NCBI RefSeq assembly: GCF_002027555.1
Contig: NZ_MXAP01000053.1
Coordinates: 1 to 27,418, forward strand
DNA: 27,418 bases
DNA from: Moraxella equi
GTDB taxonomy: Bacteria > Pseudomonadota > Gammaproteobacteria > Pseudomonadales > Moraxellaceae
Reading direction: 5' to 3'
Under the pieces are notes generated by a model, which was not told the DNA's origin, ran no database searches, and worked only from the letters and a program-made list of their open reading frames with translations. The position numbers and the translations under genes are program-made. How positions within the stretch are numbered: position 1 is the first letter of the stretch; each line of letters begins with the position of its first letter. Shown in pieces: positions 17,884-23,976 of this stretch.

Positions 17884-17930
17884 TATCTAAATATGGTGTT
17901 ATTTAAAAATAAAATCACTATATCATGTGT
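17884..17930 (-). promoter_or_regulatory. Tandem NrdR-box-like sites upstream of nrdB
   Basis: Two 16-mers, TATCTAAATATGGTGT (17884-17899) and TCACTATATCATGTGT (17915-17930), match the known consensus ACACTATATATAGTGT at 11 and 12 of 16 positions. Their starts are exactly 31 bp apart, the helical phasing seen for paired NrdR boxes. They lie just upstream of nrdB. Confidence 0.6.
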
Positions 17931-18281
17931 TTGATGGCGTGCCATTTTAGCATAATTTTTGTGTCTTAGCAGGACTTTTTTGGCAAAATGGGGAAAATGT
18001 TGGATAAGGAATTGATTTTACGGTGATTTTAAAATGTGGGGATTTTTGGAAAAATCCATGGGCGGATTAAGGGATTTTATTCATTTTAATAACTGCTTGA
18101 TAGTCAGTCTTTATTTTTATAAATGTTTGATTTTTATAAATAAATAGAACTAGCTATATGGCAAAACTCTTTGTGTGCATAAGCCAGCATTAGGCAATTA
18201 TTGATTAACAATAAATCATTTAATGTACATTTGGCAATAAACCCACCTGTTGAAGGCAATCCAATATCCATCAACAGGTAC
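17931..18281. other. Non-coding stretch between the nrdB promoter and the CRISPR array
   Basis: No gene is seen here. The 18-mer TTGATTTTTATAAATAAA (18127-18144) repeats one in the nrdB leader (17848-17865). At the array's leader-distal end, inverted repeats ACCTGTTGA (18245-18253) and TCAACAGGT (18271-18279) could act as a terminator for the array transcript, but a T-run is weak. Confidence 0.4.
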
Positions 18282-18511
18282 GTTTCAACTCACGCTCCCG
18301 TACGGGGAGCGACGCCTTAGTGCCTGCAGTCATAACGTTGCTTTTATGTTTCAACTCACGCTCCCGTACGGGGAGCGACTGGGGAGCGTGAGCGGTTTTA
18401 TAATGATGTGGTTGTTTCAACTCACGCTCCCGTACGGGGAGCGACAAGGCACCAAAAAAGCGGGCAGACCCATTACGCTGTTTCAACTCACGCTCCCGTG
18501 CGGGGAGCGAC
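18282..18511 (-). CRISPR. Type I-C CRISPR array: four repeats, three spacers
   Basis: Repeats of 32 bp lie at 18282-18313, 18348-18379, 18414-18445 and 18480-18511; the three spacers are each 34 bp. Read on the minus strand the repeat begins GTCGCTCCCCGTACGGG and ends with the handle TGAGTTGAAAC, with an inverted-repeat stem (CGCTCCC / GGGAGCG), typical of type I-C. The cas2-side repeat (18480-18511) differs by one base from the other three. The leader lies between it and cas2. Confidence 0.97.
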
Positions 18512-18585
18512 TGCCGTCCTTAAACGACAGTATTTATAAGGGTTAGACAGCATAAAATCGCTGACTTACCCAAACAAAGTAATTT

Positions 18586-18614
18586 ATTATAACAAAAATC
18601 TCCTAACATTAAAA
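18586..18614 (-). promoter_or_regulatory. Promoter in the CRISPR leader
   Basis: On the minus strand an extended -10 TGTTATAAT (TATAAT at 18586-18591) has a weak -35 TTTTAA 17 bp upstream (18609-18614). Transcription would begin near 18579 and enter the first repeat about 68 bp later. Confidence 0.55.
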
Positions 18615-18639
18615 AACCTTTTTAAAATAAAACACTTAG

Positions 18640-18690
18640 CCTATCGCTAACCACCCAGCATTTTGCTGAGAACCAACGGTTAGCGATAGG
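18640..18690. repeat. Nested inverted repeat between cas2 and the leader
   Basis: Outer arms of 13 bp, CCTATCGCTAACC (18640-18652) and GGTTAGCGATAGG (18678-18690), are perfectly complementary. They enclose a small hairpin CAGCA-TTT-TGCTG (18656-18668). It starts 4 bp after the cas2 stop codon. It may end the cas transcript or shape the leader; no T-run follows directly. Confidence 0.6.
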
Positions 18691-18694
18691 TAAA

Positions 18695-18988
18695 TTATAC
18701 AATCAACACATCAGCAAACACATCTACCGCCCGTTTTGCCCCAAAATGCTCCACCTTATTTCGCCATTTACTGCCCAAATGATAAAACCGCAAACTGTCG
18801 CAATCAGGATTATAAGTTTTTAACAACTTATCCTTTAAAATCACCCATTGGTCGGGCGACACATCACATTCAAACACCGAATACTGCACCCGCACACCAT
18901 AATCCAAACAATGTTTGGCAATGTGGCGTAAGCGTTTTTGCCCCGCTTCATCATCCAGTGAAATGTCATAAGTAATCAACATCATCAT
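18695..18988 (-). CDS. cas2: CRISPR adaptation endonuclease Cas2 (type I-C)
   Basis: A 97-aa Cas2 beginning MMMLITYDIS, with the ferredoxin-like fold signature including the conserved Asp of TYDIS and YSVFECDVS. With Cas1 it forms the spacer integrase. The run GTG-ATA-GTG-ATG-ATG-ATG allows several starts; the first ATG (18988) sits 6 bp from GAGGTG, which itself overlaps the end of cas1, so it is preferred over the GTG at 18997. The gene is spaced for translational coupling to cas1. The last gene before the leader, it is intact. Confidence 0.93.
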   Translation of the reverse strand: MMMLITYDISLDDEAGQKRLRHIAKHCLDYGVRVQYSVFECDVSPDQWVILKDKLLKTYNPDCDSLRFYHLGSKWRNKVEHFGAKRAVDVFADVLIV

Positions 18989-18993
18989 CACTA

Positions 18994-20007
18994 TCACCTC
19001 ATCAAAAATGGTGGATATTCTGCCAAATCGCCCCGCAAATGCCTGGCCAACAACATCGCCTGAATGTGTGGAATTAGCCCAATTTCCACTTCTTCATTTA
19101 AAAATGGGTGCGTGATTTTTTCTTGCTTTTCGGCTTGCAAGGCTTGAAACACCAGCTTTCTAGCATCGTCCTTTAACAGTACCGCCCCACTGCTCTCACA
19201 AACAAAATCATCAGGTTTAATCTGCCCACGGTTAATCAGCGACAGCACCATTCTGTCCACCCACCACGCACGAAACTCTTCCAACATATCAAGTGCCAAA
19301 CTGTCCCTGCCCGCACGGTCAGCGTGAAAAAAGCCCACTTGCGGGTCAAGCCCCACACCCTGCAACGCCCCCGAAATTTCCTTACCCACCACACTATAAA
19401 GAAACGACAACAAGGCATTGACCCCGTCACGGGGCGGACGGCGGTTTCGGGTATCAAAGGTAAAGCCTGACTCTGGCTTAATCATTTGACCAAACACCCC
19501 AAAATAACACGATGCCGAATTACCTTCAATGCCCCGAATGACCGCCTTATCGTTGGCGGTTTTTAATTGTGACAAGCTGGCATTTAAAGACACAATCGCC
19601 TGCTCAATATCAGCATTTTCGCCGTGATTACGCAAATGGCGTTGCAACACCCGTTTGCTTGCGACAATTTTGACCGCAATGATGTTTTTGATAATGTTAA
19701 TAGGCGATGTGTCCGACAGACGATACTGAGCACGGCGAAGGTGCACATTGCCACTTTGTCGCCCCTGCAAGCGTGCCAAAAAGCGACCTTGTTCATTAAA
19801 AAACGCCACATTGACATTATTTTCCCCGCAAAAACCAAGCAAAAAGGGCGATACCAACACATTGCCAAAACAAAAAATATTGCCAATGGAATGTACGGGT
19901 AATTGAGCGACTTTTTTGCGGTTTTGTTCCACCACCAAAGTTTCTCGTTCTTTATGTAAATAACTGCCTTGAGTGGTGATATAAAGGGTGTTTTGGAGTT
20001 TTTTCAT
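18994..20007 (-). CDS. cas1: CRISPR integrase Cas1 (type I-C)
   Basis: A 337-aa Cas1 from the ATG at 20007 (MKKLQNTLYITTQGSYLHKE); the frame extends upstream to 20058 but would then run into the terminator. Family blocks are the N-terminal beta-domain (SIGNIFCFGNVLVSPFLLGFCGE) and the catalytic-domain blocks GIEGNSASCYFG (metal-binding Glu), GLDPQVGFFHADRAGRDSLALDMLEEF (His and acidic residues). These are complete, so the integrase looks functional. In most I-C loci cas1 directly follows cas4; here 497 bp separate them, including a strong terminator 42 bp before this start. A promoter of its own is therefore needed or transcription must read through. None is obvious. Confidence 0.95.
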   Translation of the reverse strand: MKKLQNTLYITTQGSYLHKERETLVVEQNRKKVAQLPVHSIGNIFCFGNVLVSPFLLGFCGENNVNVAFFNEQGRFLARLQGRQSGNVHLRRAQYRLSDTSPINIIKNIIAVKIVASKRVLQRHLRNHGENADIEQAIVSLNASLSQLKTANDKAVIRGIEGNSASCYFGVFGQMIKPESGFTFDTRNRRPPRDGVNALLSFLYSVVGKEISGALQGVGLDPQVGFFHADRAGRDSLALDMLEEFRAWWVDRMVLSLINRGQIKPDDFVCESSGAVLLKDDARKLVFQALQAEKQEKITHPFLNEEVEIGLIPHIQAMLLARHLRGDLAEYPPFLMR

Positions 20008-20048
20008 AGCCAAACAACCTTCCAAAGTAAAAAGATTTTTATATATGG

Positions 20049-20076
20049 AAAAAACCACCCTAAAAAATTAGGGTGG
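20049..20076 (-). terminator. Strong terminator ending the crRNA-like RNA
   Basis: On the minus strand CCACCCTAA-TTTT-TTAGGGTGG (20055-20076) is a 9-bp perfect stem with a four-base loop, followed by six T (20049-20054). It closes the pseudo-spacer and stands before cas1. Confidence 0.85.
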
Positions 20077-20134
20077 ACTATTTTTTATAAAAAAATATCT
20101 AGGTTTCAACTCACAGACCCATTAAAAGTCTGAA
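20049..20134 (-). ncRNA. Candidate CreA-like crRNA-like RNA: degenerate repeat, pseudo-spacer, terminator
   Basis: On the minus strand, 20134-20103 aligns with the 32-bp CRISPR repeat. The last 12 bases (GTGAGTTGAAAC, containing the 11-nt handle) are identical. The upstream part has a different stem, CAGAC/GTCTG, placed directly against the handle as in true repeats. A pseudo-spacer starting CTAGATATTTT follows from 20102, and the terminator at 20049-20076 replaces a second repeat. Cas5c processing should leave the handle plus pseudo-spacer, ready for Cascade. The seed matches a TTC-flanked site in the promoter of the adjacent 74-aa gene. No own promoter is clear; it may be processed from that gene's transcript. 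Expression is untested. Confidence 0.8.
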
Positions 20135-20155
20135 TAAAAAATTCAATTTTTTATT
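20133..20155. repeat. A/T-rich inverted repeat before the degenerate repeat
   Basis: AATAAAAAATT (20133-20143) and AATTTTTTATT (20145-20155) are perfect 11-bp inverted arms around one base. They directly abut the degenerate repeat and lie between the 74-aa gene and the crRNA-like RNA. They could fold into a processing or termination structure. Confidence 0.5.
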
Positions 20156-20179
20156 GAGAAAATGCACACCCCCTTTTAA

Positions 20180-20404
20180 TTAAGAAATTAATAATTTAAG
20201 AATATTCAACATTTCACTATTAGAAAGTAGTGAAAAAATTAAATACACCCATAACTTATTTCTCATAATAAGAAAAAGACCAATACAAAATAAAACTACA
20301 AAACCAACCAATAAATTTCCCTTCCCCGAAAAGGAAAATTTAAAATCTCCATTACTGTTTGTTTCTAAAGTCATAGACCAATTAGTAGTTTGTTTTTTGG
20401 ACAT
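20180..20404 (-). CDS. 74-aa small membrane protein, candidate CreT-like toxin
   Basis: A 74-aa protein with a polar N-terminus (residues 1-30, MSKKQTTNWSMTLETNSNGD...) and one strong transmembrane segment at about 31-47 (LLVGFVVLFCIGLFLIM). A second hydrophobic stretch lies at about 51-61. The Shine-Dalgarno AGGAGA lies 10 bp before the ATG, and a near-consensus promoter lies 40-67 bp upstream. No Cas family matches. It sits inside the cas operon between cas4 and cas1, next to a crRNA-like RNA whose seed matches its promoter region. That context suggests a toxin repressed by Cascade, like CreT; hydrophobic small toxins usually act on the membrane. Function is inferred only; the effector could instead be the transcript itself. 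Confidence 0.7.
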   Translation of the reverse strand: MSKKQTTNWSMTLETNSNGDFKFSFSGKGNLLVGFVVLFCIGLFLIMRNKLWVYLIFSLLSNSEMLNILKLLIS

Positions 20405-20443
20405 AAGGTAAATATCTCCTGTGATTATTAATTTATGTGAGAT

Positions 20444-20471
20444 ATTATACCACCAGAAACGCCAATGTCAA
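20444..20471 (-). promoter_or_regulatory. Near-consensus promoter of the 74-aa gene
   Basis: TTGACA (20466-20471) and TATAAT (20444-20449) on the minus strand are perfect hexamers with a 16-bp spacer. A/T-rich DNA upstream could act as an UP element. Such strength is unusual for a gene inside an operon and implies that something must restrain it. Confidence 0.85.
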
Positions 20472-20479
20472 GAAAAATC

Positions 20480-20502
20480 TTCCTAGATATTTTATTATAT
20501 AA
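20480..20502 (+). promoter_or_regulatory. Predicted Cascade target (TTC PAM and seed) of the crRNA-like RNA
   Basis: TTC (20480-20482) followed by CTAGATATTTT (20483-20493) matches the first 11 nt of the pseudo-spacer. Positions 13-17 and 19-20 also match (18 of 20) and then the match stops. TTC is the established I-C PAM. It lies 8 bp upstream of the -35 box. Confidence 0.75.
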
Positions 20503-20504
20503 GT

Positions 20505-21158
20505 CTAAGAATCAAAAATCCCCTTAACATACCCCACCGACCTATCCTTTTCAAATAACTTAGGTTGGCACAGCTTTACCAAAGAACACGCCTTACAATG
20601 CTTACCATAAACAGGTAATGGGGTTTGCCCGCTTGCCAATAGCGTTTGCACCTGCTTGATGATTTGTAAGGTTTGATTTCTTAATTCTTCTGAAAACACC
20701 ACAGGCACACGATGACGAGTTTGTCCATACCACAGCGACCCTTCATCAATGGTTTGCCCCGTCATTTCTTCCAAACATAAGGCTTGGGCACACAGCTGAA
20801 TTTCATCAATGGCGGTTGGTTTGGGTTTGCCCCGTTTGTATTCCACAGGTTTTAATTTACCCGTTTTTAGCTCACATTCCACCATATCAGCAATGCCCGT
20901 TAAGCCAAGTTTTTGGGCGGACAAATGCACGCTTCGCTCAAAGCGTATGCCCCGACGCGTTTCAGGCTCGCCATTGTCCACCCGTTCGTGGAGCATTCGC
21001 CCTTGTGCGGTCAGATAATTTTCCGTTCACGCCTGCTCATTATGAATCAACGCACATTGGCGGGGACAAAAGGCATAATGTTGCAAGGCAGAAAGCGAGA
21101 CCAAGATTGGCTCGCTTTCATCAATAGGGGCTTTGATAAAGTTAGACAAATCAGTCAT
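20505..21158 (-). pseudogene. cas4: Cas4 (type I-C) broken by an in-frame stop codon
   Basis: The frame from the ATG at 21158 to 20505 encodes a full-length RecB-like Cas4 (217 codons) except for TGA at codon 44 (21027-21029), where Cas4 proteins usually have Trp (TGG to TGA). The first cluster cysteine (C31 of FCPRQC) lies before the stop. The nuclease motifs (IADMVE, PVEYKRGKPKP) and the three C-terminal cysteines (HCKACSLVKLC) lie after it. A restart at 20996 would yield a 163-aa protein without the first Fe-S cysteine. Cas4 trims prespacers and selects the PAM with Cas1-Cas2. The ATG overlaps the cas7c stop codon. Confidence 0.9.
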
Positions 21159-22003
21159 CAAAAACCGTCAATCTCTTGTGGCTCTAAGCCTGCCAACTGT
21201 GCGATAAATTCGTGTGTACCGTCTGCATTGACTTTTAGACTGTTATGCACTTTGGCGGACGAATATTGCCCTGATTTACAATTATGTTCCCACCAAATCA
21301 GCTTCACCACCTGCATACTGCCTTCTGGGCGGGCAGATGACGCATCGCCTTCAAACAATTTGGTCAGCACCGTCTTAATTTTGTCCGCATCCGCATCCGA
21401 AAAGCCCGTGCGTTCGGCAAGTTGTGGCGACATCGCCCCAAACGCCACATACACACCGCTGTCCACACGGTGCTTCATCCCCATTGTGTCGGACGATTTT
21501 TTGCTGCCGTCGCCTTCACCACTCACGCTTTTGGTGATTTGGGTGCTGGTAATGTTCACAGGCTCAACACTAAACGCCGACTGAATGGTTACAGGTCCAC
21601 GAATGGCAATGGACACACCAGACGCATCTTCGCCCTTACCAAAGGCAAACACTTGTCCAAAACTACGCACATCTAGCCACTTTTCACACGCTTTTTGAAT
21701 GGTGTCGTCTTTGCTTGCTTTTTTGGCATTAAAAGCGTCCGCCCCCAAACCCACTTCCTTGTCTTTGGCACGGTTGGCAAGGCTTGTCATACCGTCCGTT
21801 TTCTTTTCGTCCGATTGCACAAAAATGCTCTCGCCTGCATCTTGCAAACGGTCACGAATTTTGCGTTTTAGGCAGACATCGGTAATTTCACCGATGCCCG
21901 AAAAGTCGGTGCGGGGACGGTTGCCATTTAAGGGGTCGCCATTGGGGTTGGCGTTTTTTACTTGCAAAATTAAGGCAAAGTCAATTTTTTTGGTTAAGCT
22001 CAT
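21158..22003 (-). CDS. cas7c: Cascade backbone subunit Cas7c (Csd2)
   Basis: A 281-aa Cas7/Csd2 that coats the crRNA spacer in the I-C Cascade. The N-terminal [29 protein letters not shown] and the late [17 protein letters not shown] are typical of Csd2. It starts 29 bp after cas8c with a strong AAGGAAAA ribosome binding site, in keeping with the high copy number of this subunit. Its stop codon overlaps the cas4 start by one base. No damage is seen. Confidence 0.94.
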   Translation of the reverse strand: MSLTKKIDFALILQVKNANPNGDPLNGNRPRTDFSGIGEITDVCLKRKIRDRLQDAGESIFVQSDEKKTDGMTSLANRAKDKEVGLGADAFNAKKASKDDTIQKACEKWLDVRSFGQVFAFGKGEDASGVSIAIRGPVTIQSAFSVEPVNITSTQITKSVSGEGDGSKKSSDTMGMKHRVDSGVYVAFGAMSPQLAERTGFSDADADKIKTVLTKLFEGDASSARPEGSMQVVKLIWWEHNCKSGQYSSAKVHNSLKVNADGTHEFIAQLAGLEPQEIDGF

Positions 22004-22032
22004 TGGGATTTTCCTTTTAACTAAGATAAGGG

Positions 22033-22476
22033 TTAGTCTTGCTCATTTTGTTCAGAGTGATTGTCTTGTTTATGACGATAAGCCATTTTTTGACTGTGGT
22101 AACCAAGTAAAAACTCAGGCTCTAATGGTTTATCTAAATCACAACCTGCTTGTTTTAACTCGTCCAAAATTGCAACCAATTCACTAATTTCATTTTCACG
22201 CTTAATTAAAAACGCAAGCGGATTGGTTAAAACAAATTTATCAGAAATACGAACAGGATAATCTTTGCGTAATCTGTCTTTATAAGTTTTTAAATTTTGT
22301 TCAAGTTGCGTCCAAGTTTGATTGGGACTAATGGCAAAGCGTTGCATATAGCGTTCGGCATTGGTCGCTCTAATCTCGCCTGCCATACTTAATGCCATTC
22401 TTTCCAAATTTTCAGCCATTGCCAACAATCTGCCAAAAATATAATCCCGTGAACGATTTTCAATATCTAAACTCAT
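22033..22476 (-). CDS. cas11c: Cascade small subunit Cas11c, internal start within cas8c
   Basis: In type I-C the small subunit is known to be translated from an internal start in the 3' part of cas8c. Here an in-frame ATG at 22476 is preceded by GGAGA six bases upstream. The 147-aa product begins MSLDIENRSRDYIFGRLLAMAENLER, a block that is highly conserved at the start of Cas11c. The helical, charged remainder fits a small subunit. The site is a prediction from sequence, but both the Shine-Dalgarno and the position agree. Confidence 0.75.
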   Translation of the reverse strand: MSLDIENRSRDYIFGRLLAMAENLERMALSMAGEIRATNAERYMQRFAISPNQTWTQLEQNLKTYKDRLRKDYPVRISDKFVLTNPLAFLIKRENEISELVAILDELKQAGCDLDKPLEPEFLLGYHSQKMAYRHKQDNHSEQNEQD

Positions 22477-23976
22477 AGAATGTCTCCGTTTTAAGTTTCT
22501 AGCACAATAGCCCCGATATAAGGCACACGCCACACCGATATTGCGTTGCCATTCCCAATGTTCACAGCCGTTGGGATTGCACGCCATTTGAAAACTTTTT
22601 TGCACCAAATCATAAGGAAAGCCAATGCCATTTCCCCCTGCAATTACAGGCAATAAACGGGCATAAAGCTGTTTTTTTAATGTATCGCTTAACGATTTGC
22701 CATAAACAGCATTGGCAATTGCAAATGGTGACGGGGGCATTATCGCCCAAACCGTGCGTTTTTCATTTTTCTTACCGTCTTTACTTTCAATGCTATGGCG
22801 TTGATACCAAGAAAAATCATCAATCCACGCATCCAAATTGGCAAAATAATCATCAGGCAAAAACTCTTGATAATAAGTCAATGCCATTCTACCAGGTGTT
22901 GCAGAATCAAGCATTAACAAAGAAATTTGCTCGTGTGATTGTAATTTGGCTTTATAACCTTTATATTTTTTCTTAATTACTTTAAATGCCCCTTCACCCA
23001 AATCTTCCGAATGGTCAATGACATTTTCTCCAAAAAACGGTGAAGGTACTTCTTGCCCGCCAATTGCCCACGCCACCGTTACTTGGTCGCCATTACGAAT
23101 TCCTTGCCGAGCAATCAGCCAGCGTAGGGCACTGTGTGATTTGGCGGACACTTCTGCCGACAAACTCACCGCTTCTTCTGCCAATTCAAATCGCCCCCGA
23201 AAGGTATAACCTGCCGTATCATTGGACGAAATCAATTTGGCTTTATCGCCTGTATGTCTTAATTTGGCAGGGTGCATATTGGCAATCGGTTTTTCTTCGC
23301 CTTGCACCACACAAAAGCCCGTTTGACCCCCTGCCAATGCCAAATACTCAATCCACGATTGTTGCACCGCTTTGTCTGTCCAAGTTTCACTTTGCGGGTC
23401 ACCTGCCACTTCCACCTGCCAACACACCAATGCCGAACCAAATTCAATTTCGCCTTTGGTTTTTGGCAATACCGAAAAAATAGCAGGGGCATCGCTTTCA
23501 TTATCCCATTTATTTAAAACATTACCGTCAGCATTTAAGTGTAGTACCCCCACTTTAATCAAATCAGCAATGACTTCTCCTTTTTTGACATATGCCAAAA
23601 CCGCCTTTACTTTATCATTGGCACAAGGCGATTCACACCACGCTTGTAATTGAGCCAAATAACCTGCAAAATAGGCTTTTTTCTCACCCCCATAATTGGG
23701 GTAATCTTTTGCCACATATTGCAATTTATCCGCCAATGGGTGTGGGGCTTCGCCACTTGTTCTATTTTCGGAAGTTTCTGTGGCTGGAAGTATAATAGCG
23801 GTTTTGGCAGGCATTACTCGGGCAGTTTGAAATTCGCCATTTCCATTTAATACAATTTCAATATGAGCGGTTTGCAAAGTATGTCCAATTGGTGTTAAAG
23901 AATTACCCTCAAAGCCTGCTTCTTGACTGGAAATAACTTCATAAGTCCGATATAACTTTTGTATCCAACTCATCAA
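22033..23976 (-). CDS. cas8c: Cascade large subunit Cas8c (Csd1)
   Basis: A 647-aa Csd1/Cas8c, the PAM-recognising large subunit of I-C Cascade. It is slightly longer than typical members (near 600). Family features include the N-terminal LYRTYE, the middle ALRWLIARQG and FSWYQRHS, and the C-terminal GRLLAMAENLER region that also forms Cas11c. Its ATG overlaps the cas5c stop codon (ATGA). Two adjacent ATGs make the exact start ambiguous by one residue. It appears intact. Confidence 0.94.
   Translation of the reverse strand: MMSWIQKLYRTYEVISSQEAGFEGNSLTPIGHTLQTAHIEIVLNGNGEFQTARVMPAKTAIILPATETSENRTSGEAPHPLADKLQYVAKDYPNYGGEKKAYFAGYLAQLQAWCESPCANDKVKAVLAYVKKGEVIADLIKVGVLHLNADGNVLNKWDNESDAPAIFSVLPKTKGEIEFGSALVCWQVEVAGDPQSETWTDKAVQQSWIEYLALAGGQTGFCVVQGEEKPIANMHPAKLRHTGDKAKLISSNDTAGYTFRGRFELAEEAVSLSAEVSAKSHSALRWLIARQGIRNGDQVTVAWAIGGQEVPSPFFGENVIDHSEDLGEGAFKVIKKKYKGYKAKLQSHEQISLLMLDSATPGRMALTYYQEFLPDDYFANLDAWIDDFSWYQRHSIESKDGKKNEKRTVWAIMPPSPFAIANAVYGKSLSDTLKKQLYARLLPVIAGGNGIGFPYDLVQKSFQMACNPNGCEHWEWQRNIGVACALYRGYCARNLKRRHSMSLDIENRSRDYIFGRLLAMAENLERMALSMAGEIRATNAERYMQRFAISPNQTWTQLEQNLKTYKDRLRKDYPVRISDKFVLTNPLAFLIKRENEISELVAILDELKQAGCDLDKPLEPEFLLGYHSQKMAYRHKQDNHSEQNEQD

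Noticed and set aside
18250..18546. A 98-codon open frame with repeated FQLTLPYGER
   Set aside because: It is the CRISPR array read as protein; each FQLTLPYGER is a repeat.
20101..20134. A decayed remnant of an old CRISPR array
   Set aside because: A random remnant would not keep the handle intact and the stem paired while all other bases change, nor have a seed match with PAM 350 bp away.
20409..20420. A second partial match (AGATATTT) to the pseudo-spacer near the ribosome binding site of the 74-aa gene
   Set aside because: Only eight bases match, the first seed bases differ and there is no TTC before it.
20505..20996. A separate 163-aa gene for Cas4
   Set aside because: Reading upstream in the same frame restores the missing N-terminus of Cas4 up to a single TGA, so this is the rear part of a broken cas4.
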